Source: Betaproteobacteria bacterium
GTDB lineage: Bacteria; Pseudomonadota; Gammaproteobacteria; Burkholderiales; SG8-39
Assembly (NCBI GenBank): GCA_016195915.1
Contig: JACPYS010000014.1
Coordinates: forward strand, 1 to 64,000
Length of the DNA stretch: 64,000 bases
Direction: 5' to 3'
Positions 8,314 through 15,855 of the stretch are shown here, one piece after another. Positions within the stretch are counted from its first letter, which is position 1; each line of letters opens with the position of its first letter. The position numbers were made by a program, and so were the translations under genes. Under the pieces are notes generated by a model. It saw only the letters and a program-made list of their open reading frames with translations. It had not been told where the DNA came from and searched no databases.

Positions 8314-8634
8314 ATGAGCATCAACATCAACGACCTCACCGAAGCGGAACTGGTCGACTTGAACCATCGCATCGTCGAGCGCCTGCGCTTCCTGCACCAG
8401 GCGCGCGCCCACTCGCGCATGCTCGATTTCGCGATCGGCGACCGCGTTTCGTTTCAGCCCGAAGGCAGGCCCATGCTGGTCGGCGTACTTACGCGCTACA
8501 ACAAAAAAACCGTCACTGTCGTCACTGAAGGCGGCGGGCGCTGGAATGTCGCGCCGGGTTTGCTCCACCGCGTGGTGGAGGCGGATGGCGGGGGCGGGGA
8601 AAATCGGAACGTGGTTCCGATCCGCAAGGGATAA
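8314..8634 (+). CDS. Conserved small hypothetical protein, beta-barrel-like C-terminus
   Basis: 106 residues. The N-terminal half is a helix pair (DLTEAELVDLNHRIVERLRFLHQARAHSRM); the second half reads FAIGDRVSFQPEGR...VGVLTRYNKKTVTVVTEGGGRWNV, which looks like a KOW/Tudor-like small barrel. A GGAGG sits 9 bases before the ATG at 8314. I do not recognise a named family. The combination of helix hairpin and small barrel suggests nucleic-acid or protein binding, but this is inference. Similar proteins may occur as lone regulators in related genomes. Confidence 0.65.
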   Translation: MSININDLTEAELVDLNHRIVERLRFLHQARAHSRMLDFAIGDRVSFQPEGRPMLVGVLTRYNKKTVTVVTEGGGRWNVAPGLLHRVVEADGGGGENRNVVPIRKG

Positions 8635-8668
8635 GCGCGCAACGCCGCCCGATGCGCGGACGCATTCG

Positions 8669-9118
8669 GTGGCCCCGAGCACGCCCTTTTCAAATCTGGT
8701 TGTGAGCGAATTCGGGTTCCTCGTCTCCGACTATGGATTCGAGCGCGTGGACCATCCCGATTATCCGGCCGGGCAATTTCTCGAGTACCGCAGGGAGCCG
8801 ATCACCATCGGTTTCGGCTGGTACAAGGGTGAAATCAATGTCGACTTCAGCGTCTCACTGGAGTTCTCGGCGGAGCACAAGGTCTTCCGGCCGTATCTCT
8901 CAAGAACGTTCAGCCTCAGTGAGATCGCACTACGCCAGGATAGGGACGCGTTCGCATCCTGGGCGGCGCGGCCCGGCGCGGGGGAGTTCATCACTTCCCT
9001 TGCGAAAGCAAAACCGTATCTCGCCGAATGTGCGCGGATAATGAAGCAGTACTGCGTTTCGATCCTCCGCGGAGACCTGACCATGCTGGAACACATCACT
9101 GCAGAGCGCAGGGGCTGA
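8669..9118 (+). CDS. Hypothetical protein, unknown family
   Basis: 149 residues from the GTG at 8669; a second GTG at 8702 (SEFGFLVSDYGF) is an equally good start. The sequence is soluble and alpha/beta (ITIGFGWYKGEINVDFSVS, then ALRQDRDAFASWAARPGAGEF and helices) with no catalytic motif. Its pattern - an FGFLV-DYGF start, a beta-rich middle and a helical end - resembles small single-domain proteins seen as immunity or cargo genes in accessory regions, but I cannot place it in a family. Base composition is lower in GC than the neighbouring core genes, consistent with acquisition. Confidence 0.55.
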   Translation: MAPSTPFSNLVVSEFGFLVSDYGFERVDHPDYPAGQFLEYRREPITIGFGWYKGEINVDFSVSLEFSAEHKVFRPYLSRTFSLSEIALRQDRDAFASWAARPGAGEFITSLAKAKPYLAECARIMKQYCVSILRGDLTMLEHITAERRG

Positions 9119-9191
9119 GACAGGAACCTGAATGCTCGAGAAGGAATACGTCAAGGACTACGTCTCCCTGAATCAGTTCGCCGCCTGAGCC

Positions 9192-9296
9192 ATGAATTCA
9201 TCCGAACATCCTTTTGATTTTGGCGAATTCGCGCAGTTTAAACCCATCGAATTCGAGGGGTTTGGGGCTATCCATCCCCAAGGACAGACTCCATGA
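9192..9296 (+). CDS. Possible 34-residue ORF coupled to the KilA-N remnant
   Basis: ATG at 9192 to TGA at 9294-9296. The stop overlaps the ATG of the KilA-N fragment (ATGA). The peptide is rich in Phe/Glu (DFGEFAQFKPIEFEGF). Just before it, 9132-9188 could encode an 18-residue peptide (MLEKEYVKDYVSLNQFAA). The close spacing suggests a decayed operon rather than two real genes, but translation of the 34-mer is possible. Confidence 0.28.
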   Translation: MNSSEHPFDFGEFAQFKPIEFEGFGAIHPQGQTP

Positions 9297-9592
9297 GCAA
9301 ATCAAGAAAAAGCAGCATCGAGGTTCAGAGTACCGCCATCGCCATCGTTTCGAGCAGCGATCACGATTTCATATCCCTTACCGACATGGCGAAAAAGTTT
9401 GGCGATGATTCGCTGATCTATAACTGGATGCGCAATCGCAATACTCTTGAATTGATCGGTATCTGGGAGCAAATCCACAACCCGGATTCTAAGGGTCTCG
9501 AATTCGAGACCTTTAGAAAACAGGCCGGTCTCAACAGCTTCTCGCTGACCCCCAGGAAGTGGATCGAGGCCACGGGTGGCCGGATTTCGTAA
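9293..9592 (+). pseudogene. KilA-N domain protein, truncated after the DNA-binding domain
   Basis: 99 residues starting MSKSRKSSIEVQSTAIAI. The KilA-N core is clear: FISLTDMAKKFGDDSLIYNWMRNRNTLELIGIWE, then LEFETFRKQAGLNSFSLTPRKWIEATG. Full-length relatives continue for about 150 more residues (a Gly-rich strand, FASWISPEF-type helix and a variable C-terminal domain). Here a stop follows directly after WIEATGGRIS, and the next 170 bases show no sign of the missing part in any frame. It is therefore probably a remnant of a phage or genomic-island gene, though a short DNA-binding protein could still be made. Confidence 0.75.
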
Positions 9593-9688
9593 TGGGGCCA
9601 AGCGGTGAAACCGCGAATAAGGCACCAAAAGAATATATGTTGGAAGCAAGCCATAAACTATGCCCTTAAAGTTTAGCCAACAAACTCC

Positions 9689-9710
9689 GGCGGGCTTTGC
9701 CCAGCCCGCC
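9689..9710 (+). terminator. Strong hairpin between KilA-N remnant and acetyltransferase gene
   Basis: GGCGGGCT, a 6-base loop, then AGCCCGCC form a perfect 8-bp GC-rich stem. The following bases are pyrimidine-rich (TCCTCCGTTT) but lack a proper T-run, so termination is plausible rather than certain. It is the only notable structure in the 9593-9768 gap. Confidence 0.4.
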
Positions 9711-9768
9711 TCCTCCGTTTGCGATCCACCGTGAGCGTTGAGGTTCTAGAGAAAGTCATTGCTCGAGC

Positions 9769-10218
9769 ATGGACACTTCGACCAACCCCATGGAAATCCG
9801 TCCCTTCCACGAATCTGACGCCGTCGCCGTAGTCACTCTCTGGCAGCAATGCGGCCTCACCCGCCCCTGGAACGACCCGCACAAAGACATCGCGCGAAAG
9901 CTCGAGGTGCAACGCGAGCTGTTCCTCGTCGGGACCGTCGATGAAACCATCGTCGCAAGCGTCATGGCCGGATACGAAGGACACAGGGGCTGGGTCAACT
10001 ATCTTGCGGTAGCACCTTCGTTGCGCGGCCGAGGATACGGCCGGCAACTTATGCGCCACGTCGAACAGCTACTTCTGGAGCGCTGCTGCCCGAAGGTCAA
10101 TATTCAGGTGCGTGCGACGAACGCCGATGTGATCGAGTTCTACCGCCGGATCGGTTACGCGCAGGACGAGGCGCTGAGTCTGGGAAAGCGGTTGATTCCG
10201 GACGAACCAGCCGCCTGA
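9769..10218 (+). CDS. ypeA: GNAT acetyltransferase, YpeA-like
   Basis: 149 residues. Reads MEIRPFHESDAVAVVTLWQQ from residue 8, then PWNDPHKDI, VMAGYEGHRGWVNYLAVAP, LRGRGYGRQLMRHVE (acetyl-CoA pyrophosphate loop) and FYRRIGYAQDEALSLGKRL, which follow E. coli YpeA closely. Homologues usually begin at the Met corresponding to 9790, so that start is at least as likely. The acceptor substrate is unknown. It stands alone between the KilA-N debris and the convergent Bug pseudogene. Confidence 0.86.
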   Translation: MDTSTNPMEIRPFHESDAVAVVTLWQQCGLTRPWNDPHKDIARKLEVQRELFLVGTVDETIVASVMAGYEGHRGWVNYLAVAPSLRGRGYGRQLMRHVEQLLLERCCPKVNIQVRATNADVIEFYRRIGYAQDEALSLGKRLIPDEPAA

Positions 10219-10233
10219 GAGCGTTTCCGCGCC

Positions 10234-11199
10234 CTACTCCGGCTTGATATTCGCGTCGCGGATGACTTTCGCCCACTTGGCGATTTCGTCGAGCAGTTCG
10301 TCGCGCAGCGCTTCTGGCGTGCTGCCGCCCACCTCGATGCCCTGCGCGGCCAGCTTCGCGCGGAAATCGGCCATCTGCAGCACGGCGTTCGTCTCGCGAT
10401 TCAATAGTGCAATGATGTCCCTAGGCGTGCCGGCCGGCGCATAGACGCCATAGTCGGTCGCCGATACGACACCGGGCGCGCCGGCTTCGGCCATGGTCGG
10501 CAGTTCGGGCATCAGCGGTGAACGCTTTCGCGAAGCGACGGCGAGCGCGCGCAATTTTCCGGACTTGATGTGCGGCAGGTAGGCTGGCAAGCTGTCCAGG
10601 GCCATGTCGACCCGGCCGTCGAGGAGGTCCGGAAGGATCTGGGTGGTGCCCTTGTAGGGAACGTGGATCATCTAGATCCCCGCCGCCTGCTTGAACATTT
10701 CTCCCGTCAGGTGGATCAGTGCGCCGGTGCCGGAGGAAGCGAAGGTCAGTTGACCCGGCTTCGCCTTGGCCAGCGCGATCAGTTCCTTCACCGAATTTGC
10801 GCGCGACCCCGCGGGGACCACAAGTGCGATCGTTCCGTGACCGATGCGCGAAACCGGCGCGAAGTCGCGGCGGATGTCGAAAGCAAGCGAGCGGAACATC
10901 AAGTGCACGATCGCCTGTCCGCCGATCGGGCCGACCAGCAGCGTGTAGCCGTCCGGCGCGCTCTTCGCGGCGGCGTCGGTGCCAATGGTCGTTCCCGCCC
11001 CGGGCTTGTTGTCGATGACGATGGGTTGCCCGAGACGCTGGGACAGTTTTTCACCCAGCGCGCGAGCAACGATGTCGACGCCACCGCCGGGCGGAAACGG
11101 CACGATGATGCGCACAGTCTTCGCCGGGTACTGCGCGGCGGCCGTAAGTGTGATCAGGAGCAGCAGTGCTGCAGCGAGCTGCCCCAAGCGTTTCCCCAT
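10234..11199 (-). pseudogene. Bug/TctC-family tripartite tricarboxylate receptor gene with an in-frame stop
   Basis: Read through, this is a normal-sized Bug receptor of about 321 residues: a signal peptide (MGKRLGQLAAALLLLITL), IIVPFPPGGGVDIVARALGE, VIDNKPGAGTTIGTDAAAKSA, then VPYKGTTQILPDLLDGRVD and GVYAPAGTPRDIIALLN. Such periplasmic proteins bind carboxylates. A single TAG (10672-10674) interrupts the frame between AAGI and MIHVPYKG, where relatives usually carry a Lys or Asp; AAG to TAG is one change. The two halves are otherwise in the same frame and undamaged, so this is recent inactivation, a sequencing error or suppression. Start 11199 is preceded by GGAGGAGGG; no tctAB membrane genes are nearby. 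Confidence 0.9.
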
Positions 11200-11243
11200 C
11201 GCAGCGCCCTCCTCCATGATCGATGCGCGATAATAATGCACCA

Positions 11244-12347
11244 ATGAAAACCTACATCGTGGGCGGCGCGGTGCGCGACGAGTTGCTCGGGCTGCCGGTC
11301 GCCGACCGCGACTGGGTGGTGGTCGGCGCGACCCCGGAGCAGATGGTGGCGCTCGGCTACCGGCCCGTAGGCCGGGATTTCCCGGTGTTCCTGCATCCGG
11401 CCACCCACGAGGAATACGCGCTCGCCCGCACGGAGCGAAAAAGCGGCCGCGGCTACCGCGGTTTCACCATCTACAGCGACCAGGACGTGACTCTCGAACA
11501 AGACCTCGCGCGCCGCGACCTGACGATCAACGCGATGGCGAAGGACGAGGACGGTGTGCTCATCGACCCCTTCGGCGGCGCGAGCGACCTGAAACTTAGA
11601 ATCCTGCGCCACGTGAGCGACGCGTACTCCGAAGACCCGGTGCGCATCGTGCGCACCGCGCGCTTCGCCGCGCGCTTCAGTTTCCGCATCGCCGATGAAA
11701 CGCTCGCGCTGATGCGCCACATGGTCGAGGCGGGCGAAGCCGACCACTTGGTGGCCGAGCTGGTGTGGCGCGAGTTCGCGCGCGGTCTGCAGGAAGCGCA
11801 CCCAGCGCAGATGCTCTCCGCACTCGAGCGCTGCGGGGCGCTTGCGAAACTGGTGCCGGAGCTGTTGCCTGCGCTCGAGGGTGAAGACAGTGCAAAGCTG
11901 CTGGAGCGCGCAGTGCGCTCAGGCGCCGTGCTCGAGGTGCGCTTCGCGCTGCTCGCTTGGCCCCTAGGCAAGGAAGGCCGCAAGGGGCTCGATGCGATGT
12001 GCGAGCGGCTGCGCGCGCCAAACGAGGTGCACGATCTCGCGTCGCTCGCGCTGCGGATGCAGCAGCAGCTGCGCAGCGCGGCACGGGACGCGCCGGAGGC
12101 GCTGCTCGCGACACTCAAAGCGTCCGATGCGCTGCGCCGGGGCGCGCGCTTTCGGAGCCTGCTCGAAGTCGGACGACTCGCCGAGCCGGGCGCGGCGATG
12201 ACGCTAGCCGCGAAGAGGCTGAACCGCGCGCTCGAGGCCGCGGCGTCGGTCGATGCCGGCGCCATCGCGCGCGAGACGGAAGGCGCGGAAATTCCGCGCC
12301 GGATCGATGCGGCGCGGCTCGCCGCGGTGCGCGCCGCGCTCGGTTGA
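11244..12347 (+). CDS. cca: Multifunctional CCA-adding enzyme (tRNA nucleotidyltransferase)
   Basis: 367 residues. Adds or repairs the 3' CCA of tRNA using CTP and ATP without a template. Class II NTase motifs: VGGAVRDELLGLP, VADRDWVVVGATPEQM (the DxD is D21/D23 in ADRDW), EYALARTE, RRDLTINAMA and FGGASDLKLRILRHV, EDPVRIVRTARFAARF. The C-terminal part after about 210 is helical; an intact HD phosphohydrolase domain like that of the long E. coli enzyme is not obvious, so this may be the shorter form. The ATG at 11244 gives the conserved MKTYIVGGAVRD start. Its start region is only 44 bases from the divergent Bug pseudogene. Confidence 0.95.
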   Translation: MKTYIVGGAVRDELLGLPVADRDWVVVGATPEQMVALGYRPVGRDFPVFLHPATHEEYALARTERKSGRGYRGFTIYSDQDVTLEQDLARRDLTINAMAKDEDGVLIDPFGGASDLKLRILRHVSDAYSEDPVRIVRTARFAARFSFRIADETLALMRHMVEAGEADHLVAELVWREFARGLQEAHPAQMLSALERCGALAKLVPELLPALEGEDSAKLLERAVRSGAVLEVRFALLAWPLGKEGRKGLDAMCERLRAPNEVHDLASLALRMQQQLRSAARDAPEALLATLKASDALRRGARFRSLLEVGRLAEPGAAMTLAAKRLNRALEAAASVDAGAIARETEGAEIPRRIDAARLAAVRAALG

Positions 12348-12348
12348 G

Positions 12349-13611
12349 CTACTCGACGAACAGCCGGCTGCGCATCGCCTGAAGGCGCTGGTACAGGTCG
12401 TCCGCCGAGCGCGCGCCCATGTTGACCACCGCGTAGCGGTAGCTCCCGAGCCACTTCATCTCGCGCGCGAGGCCTGAGCCCCGCTTGAGGTAGAGCATCA
12501 GGCGCGCATCCGGATAGTCGCGCTTGACCTGCGCAATCATTTCGCGCGTGGGTTCGGCGGTGAGCGGCTTGCCGTCGAACTTTCGCAGCGCGAAGCTCGC
12601 CGCATGGCGGTGCGCGGTCGCGGCCTGCTCGATGCGCGGCGCATCGCCGAGCGCCAGGTCGAGCGCCATGCGGTAGGGATTCACCCCGTCTACGGCCTCG
12701 TAGAGGAACGCGAGCTGCGAGGCCATGCGCGGATTGACCTCGATGATGTGCAGCCGCCCGGTGTCGGGCTGCCACATGAGTTCCATGTTGAAAAATCCGT
12801 GCCGGTAGCCGATGCCCTGCAGAACGCGCCCGGCCAGCGCCGTCATGCGCTCCTGCGCGTCCGCGGGCACCAGCGACGGATACTCGAAGCTCGCAAAAGC
12901 CTGGGTGCCCGGGTACATGTTCGCGTCGATGATGCCGAGCACCCGCACCTCGCCCTCGTGCACGTAGCCGTCGAGGTTGACCTGCACGCCCTCGAGCAGT
13001 TCCTCGGCGATCATGTGGTGCGCGTCGATGCGGTAGTCGGTGTACCAGGCCGCCAGGTCGTTGAACGGCTTCACCAGCCGCTTGATGAGGAACTTCTCGA
13101 ACGGCCAGAAACGCAGGTGCCGGCGCAACTGCTCGAAATGCTCGATGCGGCGCGCGAGCACCGAGTAGGTGGCCTTCACCGGCTTGACGAAGCACGGCAG
13201 TTCGAACGGCAGTTCCTCGCGGTGCCGCACGGTATAGGGGAAGGCCGCGAAGCGCGGCGTCGCCTCCGGGGCGATGCGAGCATAGACGGTGCGCGCGTAG
13301 AACTTGTGCTGCGCGGTGATGACCGCGCGCGGGTCGTTACCGGGCAGCCCCAGCTTCTCGGCGAGCACCGCGGCAATCAGCGCGCCGAACTGCTCGTTGT
13401 TGGAGACGATGGCGTCGAGGCGTTCGCGCCGGAACCGCGCGGCCAGGCGGTTGACATAGCGAAACACGTCGAAGCCGAGCAGCTGCGCGTTCTCTGGAAA
13501 GCGGAACAGGTCGAAACCCTCGAACAGGAATTCGTAGCTGCCGCGATACTCCGGGCGGCCGAACTCCAGGCGGTCCCAGTCTTTTGCGAACAGGACGAGA
13601 ATGCGCTTCAC
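12349..13611 (-). CDS. ATP-grasp domain protein
   Basis: 420 residues from the GTG at 13611 (VKRILVLFAKDWD). The layout fits an ATP-grasp ligase: an N-terminal pre-ATP-grasp domain, a central lysine strand PCFVKPVKATYSVLA, an acidic hinge IAEELLEGVQVNLDGYV, and the Mg/ATP motif MELMWQPDTGRLHIIEVNPRMASQLAFL near the C-terminus. These enzymes join a carboxylate to an amine or thiol through acyl phosphate. Substrate unknown; the resemblance is to carbamoyl-phosphate/biotin-carboxylase-type grasps. It is convergent with cca, ending 1 base after the cca stop. The longer ORF to 13761 is rejected because the family motif begins at 13611. Confidence 0.86.
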   Translation of the reverse strand: MKRILVLFAKDWDRLEFGRPEYRGSYEFLFEGFDLFRFPENAQLLGFDVFRYVNRLAARFRRERLDAIVSNNEQFGALIAAVLAEKLGLPGNDPRAVITAQHKFYARTVYARIAPEATPRFAAFPYTVRHREELPFELPCFVKPVKATYSVLARRIEHFEQLRRHLRFWPFEKFLIKRLVKPFNDLAAWYTDYRIDAHHMIAEELLEGVQVNLDGYVHEGEVRVLGIIDANMYPGTQAFASFEYPSLVPADAQERMTALAGRVLQGIGYRHGFFNMELMWQPDTGRLHIIEVNPRMASQLAFLYEAVDGVNPYRMALDLALGDAPRIEQAATAHRHAASFALRKFDGKPLTAEPTREMIAQVKRDYPDARLMLYLKRGSGLAREMKWLGSYRYAVVNMGARSADDLYQRLQAMRSRLFVE

Positions 13612-13733
13612 GTTGCGTTGTTGTTGTTCAGGGGCCGCGGTTCGAAAACGATTATACGCAGCGGCGCGCGCGCTGGATGCGCCCCGCAAAACGGCTACAC
13701 TGCGCGCTTTTCCGCTTCCGGGGAGCACGCGCG

Positions 13734-14351
13734 ATGATCGACCTTTACACCTGGACCACACCCAACGGGCGCAAGGTGTCCATCATGCTCGAGGAGTGCG
13801 CCCTCGCCTACCGCGCGCACCGCGTAGACATCGGCAAGGGCGAGCAGTTCAAGCCGGAATTCCTCGCTCTCAGCCCCAACGGCAAGATCCCCGCGATCGC
13901 CGATGCCGATGGCCCGGACGGCCAGCCGATCCGGCTGTTCGAATCCGGAGCGATCCTCGTCTACCTGTCGGGCAAGACCGGGAAGTTCCTCCCGCAGAGC
14001 GTGCGCGGCAAGTACGAGGCGCTGCAATGGCTGATGTTCCAGATGGGCGGCGTCGGCCCGATGTTCGGGCAGACGCACCATTTCCTGCGCGCCGCGCCCG
14101 AACCCGTGCCCTACGCGATCGAGCGTTACTCGAAAGAGACGCGCCGCCTGTACGGCGTGCTCGACAAGCGCCTGGCCGAAGTGCCGTTCCTCGCCACCGA
14201 ATACTCGATCGCGGACATCGCCACCTACCCCTGGGTCGCGAGGCACGAATGGCACAAGGTGGACCTCGCAGAATTCCCGCAGGTGAAGCGCTGGTACGAC
14301 ACCATCGGCCGGCGGCCGGCCGTGGTGCGCGGGATGGCGGTCCCCGGCTGA
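13734..14351 (+). CDS. yfcG: GSH-dependent disulfide-bond oxidoreductase, YfcG-like GST
   Basis: 205 residues. The Nu-class signature is clear: LYTWTTPNGRKVSIMLEE (Thr-Pro-Asn-Gly active loop), FLALSPNGKIPAI (cis-Pro), FESGAILVYLSGKTGKF, then MFQMGGVGPMFGQTHHF and YSIADIATYPWV. YfcG/YghU proteins reduce small disulfides with two bound glutathiones rather than conjugating electrophiles. Start ATG 13734 is preceded by GGGGAG. The stop overlaps the next ATG by one base, indicating a two-gene unit with the hydrolase. Confidence 0.92.
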   Translation: MIDLYTWTTPNGRKVSIMLEECALAYRAHRVDIGKGEQFKPEFLALSPNGKIPAIADADGPDGQPIRLFESGAILVYLSGKTGKFLPQSVRGKYEALQWLMFQMGGVGPMFGQTHHFLRAAPEPVPYAIERYSKETRRLYGVLDKRLAEVPFLATEYSIADIATYPWVARHEWHKVDLAEFPQVKRWYDTIGRRPAVVRGMAVPG

Positions 14352-15199
14352 TGGCGTTCGCCGCCACCGACGCGCCGGCGATCGAGCGGGCCACCATCGC
14401 GGGCAGCCAGCCGCTGGAACTGCTGTACTGCCACGACATGGCGCAGCAAACGCGCGTGCCGCTAATGTTCGTGCACGGCGCCTATGTCGGGGCGTGGTGC
14501 TGGGCGGAGAGGTTCCTGCCGTGGTTCGCGGCGCGAGGGTTTCCCGTCTATGCCCTCAGCCTGCGCGGGCACGGCCGCAGCGGCAGGCGCGAAAACCTGC
14601 ATTCCTACCGCATTGCCGACTACGCCAAGGATCTCGCCGCCGCGGTGGCCCACGTGCCCCGCGAGCCCGTATTGATCGGGCACTCGATGGGCGCGGTGGT
14701 CGCGCAGAAGTACCTCGAGCGTCCCAAGGCGGCCGCAGCCGCGCTCGCGCTGATGTGCCCGGTGCCGCCGTTCGGGCTCATGCCCGCGACGTTCTCGCTC
14801 GCGTTTTCACGCCCCGGGCTGTTCGCGCAGCTGAACTCGCTCGTCACCGGCGGAGGTGTGTCGCGCGACGCGGTGCGCGAGGCGATGTTCGGCGGGCCGG
14901 TCGATGCGGAGCACCTGGACGCCTGCTTCGCGCGCATGCAGCCGGAATCGCGCCTCGCGCTGCTCGATCTGGCCGGTTTCGACCTGCCGCAACGCTGGCG
15001 CATCAACCTGCCGCAGACGCTGGTGCTGGGCGCCGAACGCGATGCCCTGATTCCGGCTTACCTGGCCAGGTCCGCCGCGCAGATGCTCGGCGCGGACTAC
15101 GGCACGCTGCCCGGACTCGGGCACGCGGTGATGCTGGAAGCCGATTGGCAAAACGCGGCGCAGGCGCTGCTCGACTGGCTCGAAAAAGCCCGCTTCTAG
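14351..15199 (+). CDS. Alpha/beta-hydrolase fold protein
   Basis: 282 residues. FVHGAYVGAWCWAERFLPWF is the oxyanion-hole region, YALSLRGHGRSG the next conserved strand-loop, and LIGHSMGAVVAQKYL holds the nucleophile elbow G-H-S-M-G. LVLGAERDALIPAYL carries a probable acid (Asp) and LPGLGHAVMLEADW the catalytic His. Cytoplasmic; no signal. Likely an esterase or lactonase of broad lipase/haloperoxidase-like type. It starts within the yfcG stop and ends 4 bases inside the convergent cytochrome gene, so 3' ends overlap. Confidence 0.87.
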   Translation: MAFAATDAPAIERATIAGSQPLELLYCHDMAQQTRVPLMFVHGAYVGAWCWAERFLPWFAARGFPVYALSLRGHGRSGRRENLHSYRIADYAKDLAAAVAHVPREPVLIGHSMGAVVAQKYLERPKAAAAALALMCPVPPFGLMPATFSLAFSRPGLFAQLNSLVTGGGVSRDAVREAMFGGPVDAEHLDACFARMQPESRLALLDLAGFDLPQRWRINLPQTLVLGAERDALIPAYLARSAAQMLGADYGTLPGLGHAVMLEADWQNAAQALLDWLEKARF

Positions 15200-15855
15200 T
15201 CAGCTTTCCTCGCGTACCTTGCGAGAAAAGCGTTGATCTCCTCTACGCGCAGCTGCGGTTCGCCCTGCACGGGCCGGGTGCCGACCACGCGGTTCATCCA
15301 CTCCATGTTCCTTTGCATGCGCGTAACGACGGCCGGCCACTCGCTCGCGCTGTGGCGTTTCGGATCCGGCAGCGTGTGGCATTGCCGGCACGCGATGCGG
15401 AACGCCTCGCCCGCAGGCTGCCCGAGCTCGGGATAGGCTTTCGCATCGAGACGCTGCTGGGCGTTCCTTTTCAGGTAGGCGAGCAGCGCGCGCGCCTCGA
15501 ACTCCCCGGGCGCCTTCACGCCGGCCATCATCTCGCTCATCAGCTTGCCCATGTTGCCGCGCCCCCGCATGCGCAGCACCATCCGGTCCACGATCCCGGG
15601 CCATTTCTCCGCGTGGTGCATCGCCGGGCTGGGCAGGTTGTGGCATTGCACGCAGTAACGCGTGGTCAGCCGGGCGCCGGGGGAATCCGGCGAGGGTAAT
15701 TGCGCCGCTTCGACGCCGGGGGGCAGGATGCGCTCGAGCATGGGGCCGTGGGGGCTTTCCGACCAGCGCCTGCGCGAGTCCTCCATACCCTGGTCGGCAA
15801 TTGCCGCGTCGCATAACGCGAGCAGCAGCCCGACGCCGGCCAGGACCTGTCTCAC
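15196..15855 (-). CDS. Dihaem c-type cytochrome-like protein
   Basis: 219 residues from the GTG at 15855, which overlaps the stop of the upstream methyltransferase gene (GTGA). A signal peptide (VRQVLAGVGLLLALCDAAIA) implies periplasmic export. Two c-haem motifs are present, CVQCH and CRQCH, each followed by an LP segment (NLP, TLP), and each repeat has a distal HxxEWP-type tryptophan segment (AEKWPGIVDRMVLRM and ASEWPAVVTRMQRNM). The internal duplication suggests a tandem monohaem fold. Probably an electron-transfer subunit; partner unknown. The longer ORF reading upstream is a shadow of the methyltransferase. Confidence 0.87.
   Translation of the reverse strand: MRQVLAGVGLLLALCDAAIADQGMEDSRRRWSESPHGPMLERILPPGVEAAQLPSPDSPGARLTTRYCVQCHNLPSPAMHHAEKWPGIVDRMVLRMRGRGNMGKLMSEMMAGVKAPGEFEARALLAYLKRNAQQRLDAKAYPELGQPAGEAFRIACRQCHTLPDPKRHSASEWPAVVTRMQRNMEWMNRVVGTRPVQGEPQLRVEEINAFLARYARKAD

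Noticed and set aside
11471-13195. 574-residue frame on the minus strand across cca and the ATP-grasp gene
   Set aside because: Its first half is a shifted-frame reading of the ATP-grasp gene and the second half is antisense to cca.
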